Positions 9,498 to 18,204 of a stretch of 64,000 nucleotides of DNA are shown piece by piece. Source of the stretch: JAPOXR01 sp963662395 (GTDB lineage: Bacteria > Pseudomonadota > Alphaproteobacteria > Rhodobacterales > Rhodobacteraceae); contig OY759511.1 in the NCBI GenBank assembly GCA_963662395.1, forward strand, positions 3,224,001-3,288,000, in the 5' to 3' direction. The stretch's first letter is position 1. Every line of letters begins with the position of its first letter. A program made the position numbers and the translations under genes. Under the pieces are notes generated by a model. It was not told the origin of the DNA. It made no database searches and was given only the letters and a program-made list of their open reading frames with translations.

Positions 9498-9532
9498 TCC
9501 ACTGGACAAATTGCGATTATGCAAACATAATG
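9498..9532. promoter_or_regulatory. Two inverted repeats in the divergent promoter region
   Basis: The 116-base region between the binding-protein gene and the GntR gene holds two inverted repeats. GTCCA-C-TGGAC lies at 9498-9508 and ATTATG-CAAA-CATAAT at 9517-9532. Their position between divergent genes and beside a GntR/FCD regulator makes either a likely operator. The first is followed by the ten bases TGGACAAATT in overlap (9504-9513), which recur at 55543-55552 upstream of the second sugar operon. Confidence 0.6.
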
Positions 9533-9589
9533 CATCACAATTCCTGCCGCAACAACGAGTGCGGCTCCCCGTCGTTTCGGAGCAACGGA

Positions 9590-10324
9590 GTGACAGTGAT
9601 TCAGTCACCGGCAAGCAGTATCGGCATACCGAAGGCGCGGCGGGGCGCATTGCAGGTCCATGAATCGCTCCGGGAAGACATTCTCTGGCTGCGAATCGAG
9701 CCGGGCTCGGCCCTGGACGAGTTGGCGCTTGCCAGGCGTTTTGACGTGTCTCGCACGCCGATACGGGAGGCATTGCTCCTGCTGTCGAGCGAGGGTTTCG
9801 TGCGGTTCCTGCCCAACCGGACCACCATCGTGGCACCGCTGTCGCTGGACAATGCCGGCGCCTATTTCGACACGCTGCTTCTCCTGTCCCGTTCGGTTGC
9901 CAGATCGGCGGCAGCAAGCCGACAGGTCAGGCCGGGCGAAATCCAGGCCCATATCGACCGGTTTTCGACCGCAGTGTCGTTGGGCGACAAGGAAGCTGCG
10001 CTGAAGGCACGGCACGCCTTTCTTCGCCAGCTTTCGGCATATGCCGGCAACATGTTCCAGCACAGGTATTTCGACCAGATCCTCGATGCCGGGGTGCGGA
10101 TGCTGGTGCTGCATTATTTCGGCAATGCCAGCAGCGCCGAACTGTGCCTCTCGGCAACGGGAATGGCCAGCCTGACCGAAGCGATATCGGATGGGGATGA
10201 AGATCGGAGCGATGACTGCATATCGCGGATGATCGAGGCGGATCACGCCATCATCATGCGATCGCTGCAGCCGCATGTCGGGCTTGACATGGATATCCGG
10301 ACGTTGTCCGCAACAAGGGAGTAG
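9590..10324 (+). CDS. GntR-family (FCD subgroup) transcriptional regulator
   Basis: About 244 residues from the chosen GTG, the usual size of FadR-type GntR regulators. The N-terminal winged helix is clear, with the LARRFDVSRTPIREAL recognition-helix motif, followed by an all-helical C-terminal FCD-like ligand domain. The GTG at 9590 has GGAG 7 bases upstream; a GTG at 9596 is also possible. An earlier in-frame ATG at 9485 would cover the operator region and is unlikely. It is divergent from the hydantoinase operon and 4 bases ahead of the M24 gene, so it probably controls both sides in response to the pathway substrate. Confidence 0.88.
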   Translation: MTVIQSPASSIGIPKARRGALQVHESLREDILWLRIEPGSALDELALARRFDVSRTPIREALLLLSSEGFVRFLPNRTTIVAPLSLDNAGAYFDTLLLLSRSVARSAAASRQVRPGEIQAHIDRFSTAVSLGDKEAALKARHAFLRQLSAYAGNMFQHRYFDQILDAGVRMLVLHYFGNASSAELCLSATGMASLTEAISDGDEDRSDDCISRMIEADHAIIMRSLQPHVGLDMDIRTLSATRE

Positions 10325-10328
10325 TGGT

Positions 10329-11435
10329 GTGAGCGAGATCCATGCCAGGCGCCGGCAACGTGCCGGCGAATTGATTTCTGCTGCCGGTTTCGGTGCCGCC
10401 GCCTTCGTTCCGGGGCCGAATTTCAACTACCTGACCGGGCTCGATTTCCATCTCATGGAGCGCCCGACCATCCTGTTTGTTACCGGCACCGGCGATGTGC
10501 TGTCGGTGATGCCGGAGCTGGAGCGCCTGAAATGGTCCGGCACCTTTCCCGGGGCGCCGACATTCTACTGGCAGGACAGTGACGGCTTCGAGACGGCCTT
10601 CGCCGATGCCGCCGCCGGGCTCGGCAACATCCCGCTCTGTGTCGAGGGCGGGCGAATGCGCATGTTCGAGTATGATGCGCTGTGCCGGCACATGGGAGGC
10701 CCGGAGGCGGTCAACAATGGCGATCACGTGCTGGCGGCGCTGCGCATGGCCAAGGATGACGAGGAAATCGCCGCCCTGAAACAGGCGATCAAGATCAGCG
10801 AGCTGGCGCTTGCCGAGACGCTGGAGGAGGTCGGGGCGGGGGTGACCGAGAGGCAGGTACAGAAGCTGCTCGGCAACCGGCTGCTGGAGCTGGGAGCGGA
10901 TGCCATTGCCTTCGGCCCGATTGCGCTGGCCGGCGCCAGGGCGGCAAACCCGCACGGCACTCCCGGCGACACCGAATTGCGCCCGGGCGATGTCCTGCTG
11001 ATCGATTTCGGTGGAAAGGTGGGTGGCTACAATGCCGACATTACCCGCACCTTCTTCATCGGGCATGCAACCGACGAGCATGCCTCCATCTACGAGACGG
11101 TCCTGGCGGCCAACACGCTGGGCCGCAAGGAGTGCCGCCCCGGCATGACGGCCCATGATCTCGACAGCGCGGTCACCGGCGTGCTGCGCGGCTCGCCATT
11201 TGCCGGGCTGATCGTGCACAAGACCGGCCACGGGCTGGGGCTGGATGTTCACGAGGCACCGCAAATCATGATCGGCAACCATGAGCCGCTCATTCCCGGC
11301 GCGGTCATCACCATCGAGCCCGGCCTCTACCGGGAGGGGGAGATCGGGGTGCGCATCGAGGATGACGTGCTGATGACCGGTTCGGACTCGATATCGCTGA
11401 CCGGGTTTGATCGAAAGCTCCGTATACTCCGCTGA
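10329..11435 (+). CDS. M24 metallopeptidase family (Xaa-Pro peptidase/creatinase-like)
   Basis: A 368-residue pita-bread-fold protein. All five expected metal ligands are present: D226 (IDFGG), D237 (ADITRTF), H301 (TGHGLG), E330 (TIEPGLY) and E344 (VRIEDD). The family includes proline peptidases, creatinase and small-molecule hydrolases. Next to hydantoinase genes a creatinase-like or other C-N hydrolase role is plausible, but sequence alone does not decide. The GTG start at 10329 is supported by AAGGGAG 7 bases upstream and lies 4 bases after the regulator's stop. It forms a short operon with the GAF-domain gene. Confidence 0.88.
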   Translation: MSEIHARRRQRAGELISAAGFGAAAFVPGPNFNYLTGLDFHLMERPTILFVTGTGDVLSVMPELERLKWSGTFPGAPTFYWQDSDGFETAFADAAAGLGNIPLCVEGGRMRMFEYDALCRHMGGPEAVNNGDHVLAALRMAKDDEEIAALKQAIKISELALAETLEEVGAGVTERQVQKLLGNRLLELGADAIAFGPIALAGARAANPHGTPGDTELRPGDVLLIDFGGKVGGYNADITRTFFIGHATDEHASIYETVLAANTLGRKECRPGMTAHDLDSAVTGVLRGSPFAGLIVHKTGHGLGLDVHEAPQIMIGNHEPLIPGAVITIEPGLYREGEIGVRIEDDVLMTGSDSISLTGFDRKLRILR

Positions 11436-11436
11436 C

Positions 11437-11931
11437 ATGTCCGCTCATCGGGAATTCATGGCGGTTGCTGCCACCGAAGGTCCGGATCGGATCTTCGCGG
11501 CGCTCGACGAGTTGGTACAGGGCGAAGTCGGTGCCATCATCACTTCATGCACGACGGTCGATCTGGTCACCATGACCGCCGAGCGGGTGTACACCAACCA
11601 GCCCGATGCCTATCCGCTCATGGGGACAAAGGAGATCATTCCGAACCGGTGGACGCAGACCGTCCTTGACCATGGCCAGACCTTCATCGCCAACAGCATC
11701 GACGAAATCCGGCAGGTCTTTCCCGACCACGAGACCATCCGGTCACTGGGCTGCGGATCGGTGATCAACCTGCCGGTCGGCATTGCCGGACAGCTCCTGG
11801 GAACCCTGAATCTCCTGCACGAGCCAGGTCACTTCACCCCGCAGCGGGCCCGGAAGGCAAAGGAACTGCGCATGGCCGCCGCCATCGCATTCTGCGCCCT
11901 GAGGCTCCCGACAGGACCAGACCAGGCCTGA
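11437..11931 (+). CDS. GAF-domain protein
   Basis: About 164 residues forming one GAF domain, including a terminal INLPVGIAGQLLGTLNLLHE strand-turn-strand typical of the fold. No attached signalling domain is present, so it may sense a small ligand or act as an accessory subunit. The ATG at 11437 follows the M24 stop by one base; Met at 11458 is an alternative. Stand-alone GAF proteins occur near creatinase/hydantoinase-type genes, but the function here is unknown. Confidence 0.75.
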   Translation: MSAHREFMAVAATEGPDRIFAALDELVQGEVGAIITSCTTVDLVTMTAERVYTNQPDAYPLMGTKEIIPNRWTQTVLDHGQTFIANSIDEIRQVFPDHETIRSLGCGSVINLPVGIAGQLLGTLNLLHEPGHFTPQRARKAKELRMAAAIAFCALRLPTGPDQA

Positions 11932-12311
11932 CGGCATCATTGACCCGCAGGGACAATTCGGCACCGCCGGCCATCCGGAAGGGGGTCGGCAACTCCTTGC
12001 ATCCGGTGTTTTCAGGGTCGGTCTATACAGCATGCATCTGAGTCCATGGTGGGTATCAGGACCCAAAGCTGGTCTGTGCAACTGAATTCATAAACGGTCC
12101 CGAAGGAATCAACAGCGGCACCGTTCTGTTTCGTCGCGGGGTCATAGAGCGGAAATTATTGCCGACGCCGCGATGTCGGAGGGAGGTAAAGGATCGCGAA
12201 CACAACTGTGAGATGGTCCTGGTTGGTTGGCCGCGTGCCATTTCCTGTTGCGGAAAGTGTCACGGGAAGTCACGCCATGAAACCAAAATAATGATTTCAA
12301 TGGCGTATGGC
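11932..12311. other. Intergenic region, nothing recognised
   Basis: About 380 bases between the GAF gene and the end of the convergent amber-interrupted gene. Base composition becomes more AT-rich than in the preceding operon, suggesting a boundary to acquired DNA. No gene, repeat or clear terminator was found. Confidence 0.5.
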
Positions 12312-12890
12312 TCAGTGTCCCAGGATCTTGCTCCTGCACCACGCCAAGAACCCCTTGCGGGGCTCAACTTCCGGATTCATTGAAATCCTCTGGTCGCGGA
12401 GACGCTTGTCAAGGATGGCGATATGGTCCTGGATTACTTCGTCCAATCCACGGGTGCTGTTTGCCACAGCTGAAAGAGGATCGTGGTTGGCAATGAAGTC
12501 ATGAATTTTCTGAGCTTCATTCTCTGCATATTCGACCCACCCTGGCCTGTTTGTCCGCGGGTGCAAGTCAGCACCGCGACAGGCGATCGTCACTTCGTGT
12601 TGCTGCGTTGTGAACTTTGCCAGAATCGCCCTGGCTTCGGCTTGACTGGATATGGAACCCTTCAGTTCCCGGCACTGCCGTGCGATCTGCTGCAGCCTCC
12701 GGATTTCATCGCGAATCGGATCGTATACGGCTTCCTTGTATTCGTCCTACTGCCCCCGTTTCCTGGACTTCCTGTCCTGGTCGTTCGTTGAGCGCCAAGA
12801 AATCAAGCAACCAAGAGCCGCAACAATCATGCTCAAGAATGATATGGCAAGCGGTGCCCATTCAAACAGAGCCGTAGAGTCTGCAATCAT
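12312..12890 (-). pseudogene. Membrane-anchored helical protein interrupted by an amber codon
   Basis: Read from ATG at 12890, one frame runs 192 codons to the stop at 12312 with a single in-frame TAG at 12747-12749 (codon 48). Before the TAG is an N-terminal membrane segment (about residues 12-32) followed by a basic stretch. After it, coding-like sequence continues as an acidic and basic helical domain rich in Gln, Glu and Arg. The residue before the TAG is Gln, and a CAG to TAG change would explain the stop. It lies 51 bases after the STAS-like gene and probably shared its transcript. I call it a pseudogene; readthrough would make it a full protein. Family unknown. Confidence 0.6.
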
Positions 12891-12941
12891 GGAACTATCG
12901 ACCTGCCGAACTCGAAAAAGGGGCGCATCAACTCCGGGATA

Positions 12942-13268
12942 TCAGGCTCGGAGCTCCGTCAACGGACTGAACTGGAAGGCACATCTATCAAGGCCCTGCT
13001 CAATCTGCGGCCGAAGTACTTCTGATGTTTCAAACCTGTAGATTTCCCGGAGTCTACGCTTGCCCAACGTTTGGTAACTCTTCCCGAACATCCCGCAAAA
13101 AAAGGATGTCGATATGGCGTAGACGTTGTCGGGAATCCGCACGACAACCGGCTCGCGGCCATTGTCATAATCGTCCAGTCGAAATTCCTCACGCGCCGAT
13201 AATCCCCGCTCCTTGCCAGACAGGTTCTTGACCGTTCCGCCCTTGGTAAATCTCTCAAGATCGATCAT
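12942..13268 (-). CDS. STAS-like (DUF4325-type) domain protein
   Basis: About 108 residues from the ATG at 13268; an earlier start at 13304 is possible. The segment from LSGKERGLSAREEF to the IYRFET region has the layout of the STAS-like DUF4325 family, with the FFCGMFGKS core corresponding to the conserved F-x-G motif. These small proteins are often encoded beside GHKL ATPases or membrane proteins in mobile defence or signalling loci, and are thought to be protein-protein adaptors. Here the partner is the amber-interrupted membrane gene just downstream. Codon use is more AT-rich than in neighbours, suggesting transfer. Confidence 0.65.
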   Translation of the reverse strand: MIDLERFTKGGTVKNLSGKERGLSAREEFRLDDYDNGREPVVVRIPDNVYAISTSFFCGMFGKSYQTLGKRRLREIYRFETSEVLRPQIEQGLDRCAFQFSPLTELRA

Positions 13269-13428
13269 CGGAACCCGCCATTTGCATCTGGGCCTTGTAG
13301 TCAAGTGAAAATCGCATAGCCACGATTGTCCCAGAAACTATGTTCCATATCAAAAACATAGTGCTTGTCCGGCGGGGAATCAACACTGCGCTGTTCATTG
13401 AAGAATTGGACCCGCGCCTGACTCTCTA

Positions 13429-14625
13429 GTGGTCAGTTCGATACAAGAGAGTCCATGTCTTCCCGAATCGTGATACTGTCCTCCCGCCGCCACGCGGCCG
13501 ATGACAAGGAAGAGACCAATGGGCAGGAAGCAGACAAGACAGGAAATCGAGCTTTCGGACGAGGATCGCGAACGCCTCGAAGACATCATCGGCAATCCGC
13601 GGAGCCTTCGGAAGCATGTCCGGCGGGCCCGCATCATCCTCGAGCCCGGCTCGGGCTGCGGGCCGGCCCTGACCATGCGCAGGACCGGCATGTCGAAGCC
13701 GGCGGTCCGGCGCTGACGGGACCGCTGTCTTGCCGAGGGCGCAGGCGGGCTCCTCCATGATGCCACCCGTCCGCCGGGGAAGAAGCCGATTCCCGGGGAG
13801 AAGGTGAAGGCCGCGATCGCGCTGGCGATGTCGCCGCCGCCGGAGCACGCCCGGCACTGGACGGTGCGGGCCGGCTTCGAGGCCGGGGATGGCCGTCTCC
13901 ACCATGCACGGCATCCTGAAGGACAACGGCCTCGGGCCGCACCAGGTGAAGACCTTCAGGGTCTCGCGCGACCCGAAATTCGAGTTGAAGGTCCGCGACG
14001 TCGTCGGCCTCTGTGCCTGCCCGCCCGACCATGCGGTGGTCATCCCGGCAGGTGAGAAGCCGCGGATCCAGGCATTGGGACGGACGCAGAGGCCGCTGCC
14101 GATGAAGCCCGGAGCCGCCGGGACCCGCACCCATGACTACAAGCGGAACGGCGCCACCTGCCTCTGGCAGCGCTCGACGTCGCCACCGGAGGGCCGCCGG
14201 CCGGATGGCCGGACGGCACCGCCCGGAGGAGTTCCTCGCCTTCCTCGACCACGTCGCCGAGCGGATCGGGCCCGGAGTGCCGGTCCATGTCGTCCGGGGC
14301 GACGTCTCCTCGCACAGATCGGCCAGGGTCCATGCATGGCTGAAGCACCATCCCGACCGGACGTTCCACTTCACGCCGGCCCCGGCCTCGTGGATGAACG
14401 CCGCCGGCGGGTTCTTCTCCAGGCTCTCGAGGCAGAGGCTGAAGGACGCGATCTTCGACTCGCTCGACGAGTGCATCGCGGCGATAGAGGGTTGCATCGA
14501 ACACCACAACGTCAACGATGCCCGTCCGTTCCGCTGGAGCAGGAAACCCGGGGAGCTGGCCCTCTCGTGGAAAAGAGGGCACCGGAAGCTGCAGGAAATG
14601 GCATCAAATGAATGAATCAGACCAC
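13429..14625 (+). mobile_element. IS630-family element, copy A (transposase broken)
   Basis: The ends read GTGGTC inward, with TA dinucleotides at both flanks within CTAG, as expected for IS630/Tc1-type insertion at TA. The transposase (from ATG 13519 to about 14615) has an in-frame TGA at about 13716 and changes frame near 13890 and again near 14200. Three places where the family carries catalytic acids appear changed to Gly: VDEK reads AGEK, LDNY reads RGDV and the VERW position reads AGGF. That comparison uses my recollection of the family consensus. The element is dead for self-transposition, although its ends look intact. Confidence 0.8.
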
Positions 14626-14628
14626 TAG

Positions 14629-15497
14629 GGCCTGTTGACAATCATGTTGCCGCCACCACGCCACTGACGAGATGAATCGCCGCCGCGAAGCTCTCGCCCG
14701 GTTTGTCACAGCGGGTGGCGATGGCGCGGAACTCCCTGATCCTTGCGAAGAAATTCTCGATCTGGTGCCGCCACCTGTGCATCTCCCGGTCATGATGCCG
14801 AGACACTGTCCGGTTCCGTCGCGCCGGAATCACCGCCATCGCTCCGCTGTCTTCGATTTCTGCCAGCAGCCAGCCGGCATCGAATGCCCTGTCGCCGATG
14901 AGGGCGCCGAATGAGAAATCCTCGAGAAGCTCCGGCACGCCGGCAAGGTCATGCGCCTGTCCGGGAAGGATCACGAAGCGCACGAGACAGCCGAGTGCGT
15001 CCACCACCGCCACGATCTTGCTGGTCAGGCCGCCCCGGGAGCGTCCGATACCCTGCCCGGAGGTCCCCCTTTTGCACCGGATGCCTTCTGGTGTGCCTGC
15101 ACGATGGTGCCGTCGACGAAGATGTATTCGAGGTCGAACTCATCGGACAACTCGTTGAATACCTGTTCGAAGACACCCGAAAGGGCCCATCGGCGGAAGC
15201 GCTTGAAGATGCGCCTCCTTGCCGAAATGCTCCGGAAGGTCGCGCCATGGCGATCCGGTGCGGATGCGCCACAGCACTGCCTCGAGAAACTGCCTGCCCA
15301 CTGCCGGGCGGTGCCGGGATCGGTCGCCTTGCCGGGCAGCATGGGGCAGGTCCGCGCCCACATGGCGTCGGTCAGTACTACCGTCCTGTCTGCATTCACC
15401 CGTCATCTGCCTCTACTGCTCGTGCCGCCGTTTCGACGTGGGTTACAAGGAAAACGGCACCTGCGCGGCTGATTCGCGACGTGATTGTCAACAGGGC
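14629..15497 (-). mobile_element. IS5-family (IS427-type) element between the IS630 copies
   Basis: An 869-bp element with terminal inverted repeats close to GGCCTGTTGACAATCA, flanked by CTAG on the left and CTGG on the right. Its minus-strand transposase is in two parts. The N-terminal part (15025-15399) shows two further compensating frame changes around the VLWRIRTGSPWRDLPEHFGK motif. The C-terminal part (14642 to about 15050) is intact, with the GDRAFDA motif and a closing E-N-F-F-A-R segment. Between the parts an AAAAGGGGG run could serve the programmed frameshift known for IS427-type elements. The internal lesions in the first part make it non-functional. Confidence 0.82.
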
Positions 15498-15500
15498 CTG

Positions 15501-16697
15501 GTGGTCAGTTCGATACAAGAGAGTCCATGTCTTCCCGAATCGTGATACTGTCCTCCCGCCGCAACGCGGCCAATGACAAGGAAGAGACCAATGGGCAGGA
15601 AGCAGGCAAGGCAGGAAATCAGGCTGTCGGGCGAAGAGCAGGCACGCCTCGAAGGCATCGCGGGCAACCCGCGCAGCATGCAGAAGCATGTCTGGCGGGC
15701 CCGCATCATCCTCGAGCCCGGCTCGGGCTGCGGGCTGACGGAGACCATGCGTCGGACCGGGAAGGCGAAGCCGACGGTCCGGCACCGGCGGGACCGTTTC
15801 CTCGAGGAAGGCGCCGGCGGCCTGCTGCACGATGCCACCCGTCCGCCGGGAGACAGGCCGATCCCCGGGGAGAAGGTGAAGGCCGCGATCGCGCTGGCGA
15901 TGTCGCCACCGCCGGAGCACGCCCGGCACCGGACGGTGCGGGCCGGCTTCGAGGCCGGGGATGGCCGTCTCCACCATGCACGGCATCCTGAAGGACAACG
16001 GCCTCGGGCCGCACCAGGTGAAGACCTTCAGGGTCTCCCGCGACCCGAAATTCGAGTTGAAGGTCCGCGACGTCGTCGGCCTCTGTGCCTGCCCGCCCGA
16101 CCACGCCGTCGTCATCCCGGCAGGTGAGAAGCCGCGGATCCGGGCATTGGGACGGACGCAGACGCCCCTGCCGATGAAGTCCGGACACGCCGGGACCAGG
16201 ACACACGACTACAAACGGAACGCCACCACCTGCCTCTGGCAGCGCTCGACGTCGCCACCGGAGGGCCGCCGGCCGGATGGCCGGACGACACCGCCCGGAG
16301 GAGTTCCTCGCCTTCCTCGATCACGTTGCCGAGGGGATCGAGCCCGGAGTGCCGGTTCATGTCGTCCGGGGCGACGTCTCCTCGCACAGATCGGCCAGGG
16401 TCCATGCATGGCTGAAGCACCATCCCGACCGGACGTTCCACTTCACCCCGGCCCCGGCCTCGTGGATGAACGCCGCCGGCGGGTTCTTCTCCAGGCTCTC
16501 GAGGCAGAGGCTGAAGGACGCGATCTTCGACTCGCTCGACGAGTGCATCGCGGCGATAGAGGGTTGCATCGAACACCACAACGTCAACGATGCCCGTCCG
16601 TTCCGCTGGAGCAGGAAGCCCGAGGATCTCGTGAAGGCGTGGAAGAGAGGGCACCGGAAGCTGCAGGAAATGGCATCAAATGAATGAATCAGACCAC
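15501..16697 (+). mobile_element. IS630-family element, copy B (transposase broken)
   Basis: The second IS630 copy, same length as copy A and with the same end sequences; the left flank reads CTGG instead of CTAG. The transposase starts at ATG 15591. Its first frame runs to 16127, without the stop seen in copy A, but the same two frame changes follow, and the same three catalytic positions read Gly. The middle and 3' parts are almost identical to copy A, while the first 300 bases and a stretch near 16170 differ clearly. The two copies are therefore mosaic relatives rather than a simple duplication. Confidence 0.8.
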
Positions 16698-16700
16698 TAG

Positions 16701-18121
16701 TACCACAGTTGCTCTTGCCCCGTTCGTCTCCTGCAGTGCGCCCTTGCGGCGTCTGCCTGGTGTTTGCGCCGCCACCGCGACCGGTGCATGATGAATGACC
16801 GTGAAACTGGTGGCCCGGGCAGGAGTCTCGCGATCAGGTATCGCGGCTCCGGAACGCCCGGCACCCGTGCCGTCACGAGGGCAGGGCGCCGGTTTCGGGA
16901 TCCGGTCCTCTCCCGTCATGTCTGCCCCGTGCCCTGATCCCGGGTTCCGCCGCCGGCCTGCCGGGAAGCATGACCGGGCCGACATGCCGGTGCCGGCCAT
17001 GCCGGGGGCGGGCCTCGCGATGGCCGGGGCCGGGATCGCCGCCTGCCCGCGGAAGCACTCCCCGATGGTCCGGCGCCGCCCGGCAGCGCCGGCCGGCTCC
17101 GCCAGGTTGGTGCGGGCGGGGCAGAAGACCAGATGACATGCCGGCCTCCGCCGATCCCTGCGGGAGCGGCGCAGCAGAGGCAGTGTTCCCGGCCCGCCTT
17201 GCGCCTCCACGGGGCGACAAGGCAGGCCCGGTCACGGAGCCCCGGCCCCCCCCGGACCCCTCACCGGCGCCATGAGCCCTCCGGTCCTCGCCGGCAAATT
17301 CCCCGACCAGCGCCGGGGGGCAGGTGGCCACGATGCCGCTCCGGCCGATGAGCGGGAGATGGTGATTGCCGCGAGACGCCGGCACCCGGGCCTGGCCGCG
17401 CTCCCCGGGCATCCGCCGCAGGCCGTGATCCGGGCCACGGGCCGCCATCTGCCGGCACAAGGGCACGGCGCATACCGGCATCGGGGCTGCGGGCAATCAT
17501 CCGGCGGGCAATCGCCGCCCTGGTGGCAGACGCCGCATCATCGGCAATGCCGGCCTTCGCATGCCGGCCGGCATCTCCGGCCCGGGCCTTCGGAAGACGG
17601 GGACGGCGGCCGGTCGGCGCCCGGCCATGGCGGCCCGCATGACCGGGAGGCGCGCCGGCCCGGCAGTTCCCGGTCCGGCCGGCCGTCCCCGGATACCGGC
17701 GGTGAGCGCCGACGGAACGGCTCCCCGTCTTCGGGAAACCGGTGTCACCTGCCACAGGCACACCGTCCTTGCAGCCGGGCGCTCCATGACATGTCCGCAC
17801 ATCCCGTCCCGGGGCCGGTCCTGTTCCGGCGGAGGCGGCCAGGGGGTGCCTGCATCCGCCGGGGACCCGGCAGGCCCGCCTGCCCGCACATCTCCGGCCG
17901 GCCCGGCGTGAAATCCCCGACAGGGCCCGTCGATGAGGGCGCCGCCGGTCCCGCGAAGCCCGCTGCGGCGAGGACCGGGCCGGGCCGCTCCTTCGGCGAT
18001 GACGGCCCGTTCTCCCACCCGGGAGAGACCCCGGTCATTGCGGAGCCCCCGTTGCCCATGCCCCGTCACGGTGAGGATCGAGCCCGTGAATCACGGCTTC
18101 GGGTCATGCGCGGCTGTGGTA
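16701..18121 (-). mobile_element. Decayed IS701-like element
   Basis: About 1.42 kb bounded by inverted TACCACAG/CTGTGGTA and by CTAG on both sides (16697-16700, 18122-18125), consistent with a 4-bp duplicated target. No long frame is convincing, but minus-strand fragments match IS701-type transposases. Examples are the segment TNLAEPAGAAGRR followed by RTIGECF, where I expect LAEL and W-T-I-E-E-C-F, and a C-terminal arginine-rich tail next to the left end. Base composition is extremely GC-rich compared with the flanking enzyme gene. The left CTAG is the right flank of IS630 copy B. Confidence 0.65.
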
Positions 18122-18204
18122 CTAGTCCAAAGCTGGCTCCATGTCCGGATTGTTTGAAGCTGGCGACCAAACTCATGCGTGAGTATGACCGTCAGGAGTC
18201 CAGT

